DNA of 64,000 bases. Origin: Quercus robur (taxonomy: Eukaryota > Streptophyta > Magnoliopsida > Fagales > Fagaceae). Shown here in pieces: positions 43,069-54,514 of this stretch. The notes below the pieces were generated by a model. That model was given only the letters and a program-made list of their open reading frames with translations, had not been told where the DNA came from and did no database searches. The stretch lies in contig NC_065535.1 in NCBI RefSeq assembly GCF_932294415.1, positions 82,481,862 through 82,545,861 of the forward strand. Reading direction: 5' to 3'. Within the stretch, counting starts at the first letter, position 1, and each line of letters opens with the position of its first letter. The position numbers were made by a program, and so were the translations under genes.

Positions 43069-44681
43069 AAATGAATTTTAATCATTAATTTGCATTTCTT
43101 GTTAAGGAAAATTATAGAAACTAAAATTTTAACGATAAGAGAAATGTTTAGAATATTATTAAATTTTATTACAAAGAAGTACAAAATTGACTACTTATCG
43201 TCAGTGATGCATGAATTTACTCATTCCCATCCATGAATTTAGTGTTGAGTGAGTTATCACACAAAATATCTCAAATAAATGGATAGATTTATAGCATATG
43301 ATATTATGAACAAACACAGTCTGCTAGATATTAATATATTATAAGTTAAAAAACACATTCAATGTCTATGTTTTGCCTAGCATTCTTGGTATATATTTAT
43401 CCAAGTGTTTTTCGTGTTCGTAAATCGTCAGTGAAAGTCTCAACAAGGCTGCTAGTGAGTGTACTTGTAGGCACTTTTGGCCACAAGGTTCAGATAAATT
43501 TGATATTTTTGTCCGACTAACCCCGAAAGGTTACGTGGAATTCATTCCACAAAATTGGACTACTAAAATTGTTTTGTGCCACACGTAGAATGGGATAGAG
43601 TTCCGTACGTAGATGGGATAGAGTTCCGTTGGGAGAACTCTAATGCCACCACATGTGAATTATGTGACCCCTTGCTTACATGGGAAAGTGATGCATGACC
43701 GACTGCTTTGAAGAATTATTTTTTTGAGCAAATTACAACTTATCCATTGTGGTTTGACAGAAATTTAAATTGTCTATATATAGTTTGAAATCCCCTAATG
43801 CAAGTGTTCCTCTGGATTCTTTTTTATCTTATTTGATATTGTATTTTTGAAGAAGAGAAACATAAAAATGAAGCAAAATTACATATTTAATCCTGTTTTT
43901 AACAAAAATAAATTACAGGACTCTAACTAAGTTAACCTCAGGTAAGTAAAGTGTCAAATTTCAAATCACAAGTAGACAACTTAAATTTCGACCAAATCAC
44001 AGGTGAGTAAATTGTAATTTACACCTATTTTTATTTAGATTTTGGAGCTACAAAATGTTACAGCTTCTAGTATAATGTTAAAAATGCCTACTATTAAGGC
44101 AGTATGACTTGTTAATGAGAAAAATACCTTGAATAAATATACAAGAGCCATGGTATATGAAAGCTGAAGCATCACTGGAAGATGGAGATTTCCTTTTTCA
44201 GATATCACTGATGGCTGTGACTAGCAAATACTGTTACATTGATTATTTGGTGTGACATGAATTCAGCTGGACTCGATGTTTTTCTTCACCAATCACCATG
44301 ATACCTTCTGAAAGTTTTGTTCAGAGTCCCACAGGAATAGCTCCCATAATAAAGAGCGAGCAGCACTCACAGTATGCTTCTCTTTCTTTGGTATCATGGC
44401 CTCTAAAGAGTAGAGCTGGATACTAGATGTTTACCCACTGGGACTGAATTTTAGAGTGAATCATACGTAATTTTAACTCAAAAATTCAAAATCATATCAA
44501 CAAAGACTGCATGTGTATGCGAAAGAGAGAGACGTCATGACTCAACCAATAGAGCAAATTATGCAACTTTCTGCCTGAAAATAGAATAATCTTATACAAA
44601 ACAGTTGTTCCCAATAAACAAACTTGTAGTATCTGATCCAAAACTCTACAAGCTTCTTGGAATTGTTACAATCAACTAATT
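43069..44681. other. Intergenic region, nothing recognised
   Basis: Mixed-complexity sequence without coding motifs. The right part probably includes the RRS1 3' UTR. Confidence 0.45.
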
Positions 44682-47600
44682 TCATTTTGCCTTTTCTTTC
44701 TTGGAAGATCCCTTCTTTGAGAACTTCTTCTGAGGTTTGGTCTTTGGTTTCAACTTGCTTGAGGTTGATGACGACTTCCCTTTCTGATTCTTTCGTTTCT
44801 CTTTCTTCACATTGTACATCGAAATAGCCTAAATTCCAAGCAATACATGTTTTAAGTGATCAGCAAAATTTTATTATACTAACAAAGCTGAAGATTAACC
44901 AGTAAAGAAACTCTAACTGAATGGCCTAGTTTACCTTATCAACATTGAGTATCTCATGGGAATTCTTAGAAATTAGACTATTCAGAATTCTCTCAGTCTG
45001 ACTTCTCTCTTGTGAGCCTATCCCCGTTCCTTCTGCGACTGGTAAGAACTGAAAGGATATAAAGAATAAATGTTCTGTAGCACTCTATTGCTAAGCACAA
45101 CTTTTATCAGAGAAGCATCTACATAAATAAGAGTATAAACCTTGCGAAATTTTTTTGGTTGTTGTGCAGGCTTCTCTCCTTGCAACTTCTTGTCAAATTT
45201 CCCACCACTGGCTGTTGCAGTTACTGCTATTCCAGCTACTTTCCCTAGATCATGTTTACTGGCTTTCTTAGGTGCAGCCTGAGTGCCTGTTATAGGCAAA
45301 GCTGTAGCAGCTAGTTGAACATGACTGCAGGTCCAGTGATGCAATATAAGACGAATATAATACATGATGCCACTGAAATATTCCTAAAGCAAATATATAC
45401 ATATATTTCTTTGTATGCACATGTGTTTGTGTAATATACTGAAAATCTAACAATAAAGCACAAGCTCTCATCACTGCAACAAAGTGAGCATGGACTTCTT
45501 GTACAAGTATATAATAAGAAAAGAATGCTCTTCCAAAGACTGGGGATAGCACCCCAAAAATATTCAAATTAACCTTCAAAAGACAAAAGCACAACATACA
45601 GGCCTATTTAACTCATATTCAAACCAACTAGTAAACCCTAAAGCATTGTCAAGCTGATGGTATTTTCCAGGAAAGAGAAGAAAGGCCAGGATTAAACTGA
45701 AAAATAACTTGGGAGTACCACCAATTAAGGTCAAGATAGATGTTCAATTGCAATTGCTAGGCCATCAGCAAGGAGAAGACGCAAGGTATTTAAATTGATA
45801 CTCAACAAGGCACTGCCAGTAGTCGTCAAAATAGTTGGAGAAAAGGCTTTATGGAGTTCAGATGTGGTGATGAAGGCAATTTGAAATTTCACAATTTATT
45901 AATAAAAATCAAAAACAATTGAACCATATCTTAATCATGTACTAACTATCTGAGAAATTCATATTATGTAGAAGAAACCATAACTAAGATGCCAATCAAA
46001 TACATTTTATCAACAAGGGCAACTAGTCTATAAGCCCTATCAACCTTGACAATTGCATAATCAAAAGTTCAGTCTTAAATCTTATAAGTGAAACCTTGAT
46101 TAGCATATAATGGGACTCCAGTAGAGGGAAACATAAGCTAGAAGGGATCAATTAAAGACAATCTACATGATATAGATGTCATTACTTTTCGGAATTGATG
46201 AGAGTGACAGTTTCAAAGAATATAATCTGGTGCCATGAATTAATAAATTTGATATTTATGTGACAATTGGATCAATTAAGAAAACTTCCATGCTTTCAGA
46301 ACTATAGAAAGGTGATAAGAGGATATACCTTGGCAAATTACCAACTTTTGCTGCTTGTTTCAAGTTCTGCATCCGATTTTTCTCTTGCTTTTCAACTCGA
46401 TTCTTCTTATCTGATAGTCTTTTAGCAAAAGGATCAAACCCTGGCTCTGCATAAAGGTGATGAGCATAACTCATAATGTCATTTCAATATAGAACATAAG
46501 GACATAATATGATATTTTGAAGCTTATAAATTAGCGGATAGAAGTATTTACTTAGATTTGAGATCACTCAATTACCCATGATTTTTCAAAATAGTATAGC
46601 TGTTTTTCACTTTAGATTAAAAAAATAGTACAATAGAAGGTGATAATTGCAGCAATTGATTATTTATAAACAATCTAAGGGCCTGTTGAATTACTTACCG
46701 TCAGTCATCTTGGCCTCAATGATAGGTATATTTTCCTCATCATTTGCACGATCATATCCATAACGACGCTTCCAAGTACCACTTTGTTCATCAAGAACTA
46801 ACTTGTCCCTTTTACGGTTCTTTATACCTGCAAGATATCTCAAATTATAATATAACCAAGAACATCTAACATCAGCCGTGAAAACCAGATCTAACAAATA
46901 GAAATTAGAGGCTGAAAGGGAAAAAAATTAAAAGGTCTTGAATAACAAATATGTGATTATCCATAGAGAGAGACTGCATATGATTATAAAGACACTAACC
47001 TCTTGCTTTGGCAAACTCTTCCCATTTTGTAGGAGCTTTAGGCTTTGGCAGCTGAAAACAAAACATATTTGAGATAATAAATTGAGTGATTATTCAATAT
47101 AAACATAATAGTAACTGCAATAGCTTCACACAATATAGTTCGAAAATATGATAAGATGAACAACAGATTCCTACTAGGACTATGTGTATTGCTCCTATTG
47201 TAATTCTACTATCATGTGTAACATAACACAGATTTCCTTTCTGCTCCATTCATGATAAACTGGCTTATCATACAATTTAGTTCTAACAACACAATAGTAC
47301 TATGTGTATTGCTCATATTCAGATTCAATGTAACCAAATATGCACGGAATAGTAATAGCTACATGGTAAAGAAGTAGCACATATCTGGAAAGCTAATAGA
47401 CAGAAATATAAATAGAAGGAAGAACTTACAGGCTTCTCCCTTGGCAATCTTGTTGTTGGTGGAGGCAACTTGATCAGGGGACCATCTACCGATTCAGTTG
47501 AAGGTAAATTGAACAAATTATTTGCAATAATTTGAACTAATTCGGTGCCCTTCTCTAGACATTCCTTCACTAACTCCTCCCTATAATTTTGACAAAATCA

Positions 47601-48266
47601 AGTCAAAAACACATACTCTATGCTCTCCTCAAGCCAAATATATTACCTCTCCCACGCGGAATGAGGATCTGAAAAATAAAAAAACCTTTCGAAGAACTCA
47701 CAAAAATATTCAACAAAAAACAAAAGTCCTTCAAATGATTGCCAAGAAATCTTCATATTTTACTTATCTCAATGAATACTGTACTCCAAAAGCTTGAGCA
47801 CATATTTGCATTTTTTTTTTTCAATCAAAATTTAAAAATCTCCCGGAAATTGTTTCAGTCAAGAACAAACAGAACCCACTTACTATAAACATCAAATTCA
47901 AGCATCAAACCCATAAACAATACAAAACAATCGCTCAAATACTAACCATAACAAAGAAAGAATGAGCTTTACACACTAATAGTTGTAAGAATAGCTAAAA
48001 TAAAAAAGTCAGCTTTGGTAAAATAACAAAAAATTAGAAAATAAAAACAAAGACCCAGAATCAGAACCTTCACATAGATGCTTAATAACCGTATCAACTG
48101 AAATAACAACACAACCTTTATATAGCCAAATTGATAGATTTATTTATAAAACAATAATAAATAAAATAAAACCAGACCTGGAGGAAGGCTTAGAGGGAAA
48201 GTGGTGGTGAGGATTGAAGCACATTAGATTACCGAGGTCCACCGTGAACTGCGCTTCGTTCTCCAT
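44682..48266 (-). CDS. RRS1: Ribosome biogenesis regulatory protein RRS1 homolog
   Basis: Eight exons on the minus strand: 48266-48178, 47580-47430, 47051-47000, 46827-46699, 46446-46329, 45324-45141, 45048-44935 and 44828-44682 (984 bp in all, 327 codons plus TGA). Every junction is GT-AG and keeps frame. The product starts [15 protein letters not shown] and contains [80 protein letters not shown] and [13 protein letters not shown], the order seen in eukaryotic RRS1. The last 50 residues are Lys/Ser-rich, suiting nucleolar localisation. In yeast, Rrs1 with Rpf2 loads the 5S RNP onto pre-60S particles. It is unrelated to the plant immune receptor also called RRS1. The gene appears intact. Confidence 0.95.
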
Positions 48267-48713
48267 AGCTCTCTTTTGTGTATCACACAGTGTTCAAAGA
48301 TAAAAGCTTTAATATGAAAATTGGAGAAGGTTTGGGTTTGGGTTTGGGACAAATAATATTTTATTTATTTAATCTCAGAGATAAAAGAATTGCATTTTCT
48401 TTGTTATGGAGAAAAGGGGGCTAGGGATTTTTGCTGAGATCGAAAAATTAGGGTTTAAGGTGAAGCAAAACTTCGGAAGTAGCAGCAACAACCCTAGACT
48501 AGAATAAAGAAACGGTAAAGTGGGTCGGACTGAGCTTAATATTTCACAGATGGGTTTTAATTTTTTGGGCTGAGGCTTGAGTGTAAGGTTTTTAGAATTT
48601 TGGCTCAGCCCGGCCCTTCTGGCCTCATGACGCTTCATTTGTAAAAATAATATAATTTAGGGACAATTATTATAATTTAGTAATTTACCTTGCTATGGTT
48701 GATATTATAATTT
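48267..48713. other. RRS1 upstream region
   Basis: Presumed 5' UTR and promoter (leftward transcription). CCCAAACCCAAACCC-type repeats (plus-strand GGTTTGGGTTTGGGTTTGGG) occur 65-85 bp before the ATG, and GGGTTT/AGGGTTT motifs recur near 48447. Confidence 0.4.
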
Positions 48714-49114
48714 GGAAAAATCTAGTTTGTAGTCGGTAGCTACAACTCTTACTAAAAAAATTTACATGACTACATATAATATATTTTGAAAATCTAATAG
48801 TTGTATTACACGTTTTTTATGTTTTTGACATGCATATCAAATTTTGTGTCGATCAAATGTTATTTATTATTCGATCCATAAATTTATTTTTTATGTATAA
48901 TTTTATATTATAAAAACTTGAAATTAAATTTTTTTTTTTGAAACTAAATTTAAATATTTAATTGATGACATAGTTATTGACTTTGATCTTTTGAAAATTT
49001 TTCAAGTATGGAGAATATTAAAAAAAAAATGTAATCAATAGTGTATTTACAAAATTTATATTTATAGATATTAAGTGAAGTTGTAGTCATTGGCTACAAA
49101 CTCAAACTTTTTCC
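48714..49114. mobile_element. MULE-type MITE, 401 bp, perfect 9-bp TSD
   Basis: Ends GGAAAAATCTAGTTTGTAG and (reversed) GGAAAAAGTTTGAGTTTGTA; TTATAATTT flanks both sides (48705-48713, 49115-49123). The interior matches the family at 15762-16549 (ATTTTGAAAATCTAATAGTTG, ATCAAATTTTGTGTCGATC). Confidence 0.92.
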
Positions 49115-49337
49115 TTATAATTTTCACCACATAATTTGGTTAATATCCTAATTTAGTTCACAAATTTTAAATTGTTATATTTGACTTCTTAAATTTTGGT
49201 GTTAAGGTTTTGTCTAAAATAACAATGTTTTCATTTTCTTGACAAACAATTCAGTCAAAATTTAGTTTCACAAATCTTTTTCCAATTGTTATATTTTGAT
49301 TATCTATAATTTGGATGAAAATAGAATCATAAGTAGT

Positions 49338-50091
49338 TGTGGGGCCCAATAGTTTATGGGCCCGGCTCGCTCGCTTATAGGGAGTCCACAGGCCCCAAAC
49401 TAAAGGAGGCCAGGGCCCAAGCCCAAAAATAGTGAGCCTGATGTGGCCCAAAGATACGTCCGAGGACCGCTCAGTCCTCGGAAGACCCAGAATCCCATTG
49501 ACGAAAGTGGAATACAAGCAAACTTAAAAGATCAGAAAATATCTCAGGGAAATAGTCCTTAATACCCTTCATTGACATGACACCGCACCTAACAGAGCCA
49601 GATTCTTAGGCTTTATGGACCATCTCTCACAATTTCGGGATTAGACTGATGGGACAAATCTCTGTCCTGGAAAAGTCGACCCTACACGTGGACGGGGGAT
49701 AATGAACGTAGGCTAGTATAAAAGAAAACGCAAGGTAACAAAGTAAAGGGGGGGATCCATCTCACTTCCTAAGAAAGACTCCAGGAATGAGAATGCCCGG
49801 AAAGTATATACGCTCCACCAGGGATAACCCATCGACGGGTAACCGGAGAATACATTAGTGTTCCTCGGACATGATCCGAGGAGCCCAATCCCTCAATTCA
49901 TAAAGTTAATGGCTTAGATAACCGGACTAAAGCCTTTTCCAGTCTAGGTTTGTCTAATGTCCGGCCTGTACTAACGTCCCGTGACCCAACTCCAGCCTTT
50001 CAAGCCCACTCTCTACAAAATTTATTGTGAGGGATCCATCACGCGCGAGCCCAACGTCATCGTTGGGCCGCTTGAGAATCGTGTCCCTACA
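49338..50091 (-). mobile_element. Solo LTR, 754 bp, family 1, perfect TSD
   Basis: On the minus strand it starts TGTAGGGACACGATTC and ends TGGGCCCCACA. GTAGT flanks both sides (49333-49337, 50092-50096). Contains CCTCGGACATGATCCGAGG-like palindromes shared by the family. Noncoding. Confidence 0.92.
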
Positions 50092-50201
50092 GTAGTACTT
50101 TGGACATATCTAACAATTTAATTTTAATCCAAACCTTCGTCAATCAAATTTAATAACCTAGTTTGATGTGTTTTTTAATCATAGTGAATCGTACCAATAC
50201 C

Positions 50202-50968
50202 AATCCATCATGTGTTAGAAATGTTATATCAAGTCTTTTAGTCTTAAACTTTTATATATATTCATACAAGAATGTTATTGATTAGAACTCTTAAAATACA
50301 TGTTGATAATCATAGTAAAATACCAATACCAAACCCTCAAAAAGGCATTGATGTGTTTTTATTTTTTTATAATGTCTGTGGTAGCTATTTGTTTTTTGAG
50401 AGTTTGGTATTGGTATTTCACTACGATTATCAGAGCATCTCCAGCAGATTAGGTAAATTTTTATACTGTTTAGAGAATGAATAGTGGCTTTTACCTTTTA
50501 GTTACCTACTTTTTCAAATACACTTTCCAACAGATTCTCTATCTCATTCTCTATCTCATTTAAATATTATTTCTTCATTCATAATTTATTCTTTTTTTAA
50601 CAACTACACATCTTCCAAAATTTTTTTATTCAATACCTTATTATTATAATAATAGAAAAAAAATATTTGAAGAATGAACAGTAGCCCATCAGACTTGATG
50701 AGCTACTGTTCCAAAAAAAATTCAGGATATAAAGAGTCTGTTGGAGACATATTTTGTGGGTTTACTCTCTACAATAGAGAGGATTTTGTGTTTAAAGAGT
50801 CTATTGGAGATGCTCTCAACATGTATTTTTCGATGGTTTGGTATTGGTATTTCACTATAATTATCAACGTGTATTTTAAGGGTTCTAATGACTAACACTC
50901 TTATATGAACATAAATAAAAGGTTAAGATTAAAAATCTTGATATAACATTTCTAAACATGATGGATTG
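50202..50968. repeat. Foldback repeat interrupted by a MITE
   Basis: The left arm 50202-50338 and right arm 50836-50968 are reverse complements (ATCCATCATG, GAAATGTTATATCAAG, CTTAAAATACATGTTGAT, AAATACCAATACCAAACC). A partial third copy of the arm end (GTTTGGTATTGGTATTTCAC) lies at 50403, next to the MITE insertion point. Confidence 0.8.
50433..50815. mobile_element. Harbinger-like MITE, 383 bp, TCA TSD
   Basis: Left GAGCATCTCCAGCAGATTAGG; right end reversed GAGCATCTCCAATAGACTC. TCA flanks both sides (50430-50432, 50816-50818). An internal hairpin GAACAGTAGC...GCTACTGTTC lies at 50676-50711. Confidence 0.85.
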
Positions 50969-51497
50969 TTTCTATAATGAAACAATGATGAAGAAAAAAT
51001 CACTAACTTTTCTCTTTTATACAATAGATGTAATACTTTAATTTTTTTGCCAATATTAAATTTTTTTTTTTACACAGATCTAGAAGGGTGTAGAGCCATC
51101 ATTTGTGCTTCACCTTTCACATCATGATTGTCAGGGAATGTAAGTTTTATTTTCTCCAAGAACTATCCTTTCTGCTTCAAGGTTTTGTTAGAGCATCCAC
51201 AGCAGCTGTGGCAAAAATTATGCCATTTTGTCACATCAAACACCTACTTTATTATTTTACCACATTATTTTACAACATTTCATTTATCAGATGTTTTAAC
51301 CTTCAATTCTATATATTAAAATAATATATACTACACATTAAAATAATATATTATCTACTCCCTCTCATTACCATCAACAACAACGGCACATCACCACTGC
51401 CGCAACAACAGCCACCAACAACCACTACCGCACCAACAGCCACCACCACCCCACCATCACACACACCCAACAAGGCAGAAACCACCAACAAAACAGG

Positions 51498-51528
<31 letters not shown>

Positions 51529-51834
51529 AATCACCAAGCACAACCACCACCCAAATGCCAAACCAACACCGATTCAAACAAACAAATAGCCATTGATTCA
51601 AGCAGACAAACATAGTCACCGATTCATCATTTCATCAAACAAACACCAACAGCAACCTTCACCGATCCAGATCATCCGTAGCAACCTTCATCAACCTTCA
51701 CCCATCCCAAATCTCACACCCACAACGTCGACCCAAAACCCACATCAACGCCGACCCAAAACCCACATCGTAACCCACATCAACGCCGATCCACAAATCT
51801 CAGCCAACCAACAACAATCAAAACAACAACCACC

Positions 51835-51870
<36 letters not shown>

Positions 51871-51893
51871 GGTGAGATTGGATAGCGATGGCG

Positions 51894-51974
51894 ATGGCTC
51901 GGTGCTCGTGCGCCGTGAGCGGCGAACTTGTCACCCATGCCGCTTGCACCTCCGGTGATAATGGCCACCGTCAA
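51894..51974 (-). pseudogene. Possible short-chain dehydrogenase/reductase fragment
   Basis: The minus strand encodes TVAIITGGASGMGDKFAAHG, close to the nucleotide-binding T-G-x-x-x-G-x-G start of SDR enzymes (V-A-I-I-T-G-G-A-S-G-I-G), but the residues between the glycine motif and FAAHGA are too few, implying a small internal deletion. Only about 27 codons are recognisable. It is probably the captured cargo of the surrounding element; confidence is limited by its shortness. Confidence 0.5.
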
Positions 51975-52150
51975 ACTGATCTTAAATTAAAAGGAAAAGA
52001 GAGAATAGAGGGGATCGGTGGCTGAGAAGAGAGGCAACCGGTGAGAGAGAACAGAGGTGAGAGAGAAGAGAAAAGAATAAAATGAAAATGAAGAGAGAGG
52101 AGAGAGAATAGAGAATAAAATATGATTAAAATTATACCATTTTTATTCCG

Positions 52151-52176
52151 TACCGTTGCAAATTTGCAACGGTACT
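52151..52176. repeat. 26-bp perfect palindrome, 124 bp from the element's 3' end
   Basis: GTACCGTTGCAAA followed by its exact reverse complement TTTGCAACGGTAC. It occupies the same position as the palindrome at 13205-13230 of the sister element. A 21-bp perfect hairpin (GGTGTGGTAAATGTGCC..., loop ATTTGGC-like) follows at about 52237-52287. Confidence 0.9.
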
Positions 52177-52624
52177 GTTCACATGTTGTAAAAGTTATAG
52201 GATTTGGCACATCTGGTATTTGGTGTTTTTTGTGTTTGGTGTGGTAAATGTGCCAAATATTTGGCATTTGGCACATTTACCACACCTGCTGTGGGTGCTC
52301 TTATGGAATGAAAATCCCATTTTGGATTCATGGTTTGTTAGTTCCAATTTTTTTTTTTTTTTTTGGTTCATTTTTCTGATCATTTATCTTATTAAGACTC
52401 ATAAAAATTTAATTTTGAAAATAATTCGTAAAATGTTCAACGAAGCCAAACACGTGGAACATAAAAGTCATGTATGGTTTTTATTTTAATTTTTTATATT
52501 GGATATGTCATATTGTTTTTTTTTTTTTTTCTTCTCTCTCTCTATTTTTTGGGTAGATTTTACTTATCTAATCATTACAAGTTATGGAGTCATAAATGTT
52601 GTTGAAACCCATTCGAGGAGAATC

Positions 52625-53393
52625 TAGCCTTTTACTCCTATTTGGCAAAAAATTTGGCAATATACCCCCGTTTGCAAATTATATAGGTGCGTGCCCCTGT
52701 TTTGAAATTTGATTACCTTAAAATCAAGTTATGCCTGATCAAACTTAAAAAAATAAAAAAATAAAATTGCATAGAACTCGATTTTATGGAGATCGAGTTC
52801 CAAAACGCCACTATAGGGCTTTAAAACGCCACTATAGGGCTAAAAAAAGCCACTATAGGGCTCCCTCAACCTACCATAAGACAATCACATTTAGAAAAAA
52901 ATTTGTAGGAAAACGCCGCTATAGGGCATTAAAATGTCACTATAAGGATAAAAAACGCCACTATAGGGCTCTCTCAACCTGTCATGAGACAATCACACTT
53001 AAAAAAAATTTGCAGGAAAACGCCGCTATAGGGCTTTAAAACGTCACTATAGGGCTTAAAAAGGGGTAATCACACTCATTTAAAAAAATTTGCAGAAAAA
53101 CGCCACTATAGGGCTTAAAAACGCCATTATAGGGCTCCCTAAACCTTATATGGGACGATCACACTAAAATTTTTTTGCATAGAACTCGATTTCCAGGAAC
53201 TCGAGTTCCATGCAATTTTTTTTTTTTTTTTTTTAGTTTGATCAGGCATAACTCGATTTTCTACAAATCGAGTATTTAATTGAAACTCGATTTTAAGGTA
53301 ATCGAGTATTGAAATAGGAACACGCTCCTATATAGTTTGAAAACAGGGGCATATTGCCAAATTTTTTAAAAATTAAGAGTAAAATGCCAGAAT
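52625..53393. mobile_element. Inverted-repeat element with GCCACTATAGGGC minisatellite
   Basis: Long imperfect terminal inverted repeats (left TTTGGCAATATACCCCCGTT and ACCTTAAAATCAAGTTATG; right reversed TTTGGCAATATGCCCCTGTT and ACCTTAAAATCGAGTTTC). Between them are ten degenerate copies of AACGCCACTATAGGGCT grouped in a higher-order unit of about 80-110 bp with CAATCACACTTAAAAAAA and TTTGCAGGAAAA. Palindromic GGAACTCGAGTTCC closes the array. It is the same family as 9745-10462, in the opposite sense. No clean TSD. Frames through the array are repeat artefacts. Confidence 0.75.
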
Positions 53394-54038
53394 GTCCAGA
53401 TATATATATACATATATTTATAGATTTAGCTAGTTACTAGAAACTAGAAAGTCATGTGCTTTAGGTGTGAAGAGGTAAAGTGGTTATATTATTATAAACC
53501 AAAAATTGTGATTATTAAGAATACCTCCTAAGAAAGTGTCATGGATGTGATCCAAAATTTTGACAGCAAACAGTAATGATTTCCTGAAATCCATTTCTAA
53601 ATAGGTAACTAGTGCCTAGTGGTGGTTTATTCTTATTTTTACATTCAATCTCTGCCTCATTTTATGAAAGTTGTTATGCTTATTAGTTCTTTGACAAAAT
53701 GCAAAAAGGACCCTTCAAATTAGGGTAAATCATCCTTTTGTCTCAGTTTTATTAGGTGGACTGAAAGATGTCCTACTCCTATAATATTGGTCTATTTCTA
53801 CACGATGTCAAAATTTTATTGTGCATGGGAAGCTTAATGAATTGATGAGCTCATGGAATGAGAGGCACAATATTATGAATTTTATCATCTAAAGCTACAA
53901 GTAAAACAAAATTTTATGAATGTCTTAACTTTTAAGTGTGTCAAAAAAGAAATGGAGACATTGATTTTCTTGTCAGTCAGTGTTTGTGCCTTTTAAATTC
54001 TTTCTAGTGCTGGCCAACTTTCTTCAAAATATTGTTTC

Positions 54039-54514
54039 TGATGACGTCGAAAATTGTCACCAGTGGGTCACACCGTACTCGCGACTCGAAGCGAACCTGC
54101 ACGACAGAAGCAATCGAAAGAAGTCCTTCAGAGAGCACCGGTGTGGTGCCGGCCAAAAGCTCTCCGACGGTCAAGTTAAAATTCTTCTGTTTTACTTAGA
54201 GTGTTAGAGAGGGGCAATTAAAGCGTACCTCGATTTCTGAGGGTGGCAGGCCTTTTATAGTGGCGAAGGGTTGACTTTTCTTCTTGGTTTCCAAATCTTT
54301 TCCATGTGGGACTCTAATACAAATTCCTCTGAGCGTGGTGAGCAAGGATTAACTGATGACGTCGAAAATTGTCACCAGTGGGTCACACCGTACTCGCGAC
54401 TCGAAGCGAACCTGCACGACAGAAGCAATCGAAAGAAGTCCTTCAGAGAGCACCGGTGTGGTGCCGGCCAAAAGCTCTCCGATGGTCAAGTTAAAATTCT
54501 TCTGTTTTACTTAG
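54039..54514 (-). repeat. Truncated 3' LTR of the Tat element
   Basis: Holds one full 315-bp unit (54039-54353) and the distal 161 bp of a second (54354-54514). Joins directly to pol sequence at 54514/54515, marking the deletion junction. Confidence 0.85.

Larger units (their letters stand above)
51191..52300. mobile_element. Pack-type PIF/Harbinger-like element, sister of 12444-13355
   Basis: Left GAGCATCCACAGCAGCTGTG; right end reversed GAGCACCCACAGCAGGTGTG. TTA flanks both sides (51188-51190, 52301-52303), the Harbinger-type target. End regions of about 170 bp match the HOP-carrying element, but the interior (about 51365-52125) is different: CACCAN-rich low-complexity sequence, an A-run at 51497-51526, a (GA)n tract at 51839-51869 and a short dehydrogenase-like frame. 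No transposase. Confidence 0.85.

Noticed and set aside
52767..53039. 90-codon frame with repeating RHYRALK-type units
   Set aside because: It is a translation of the GCCACTATAGGG minisatellite.
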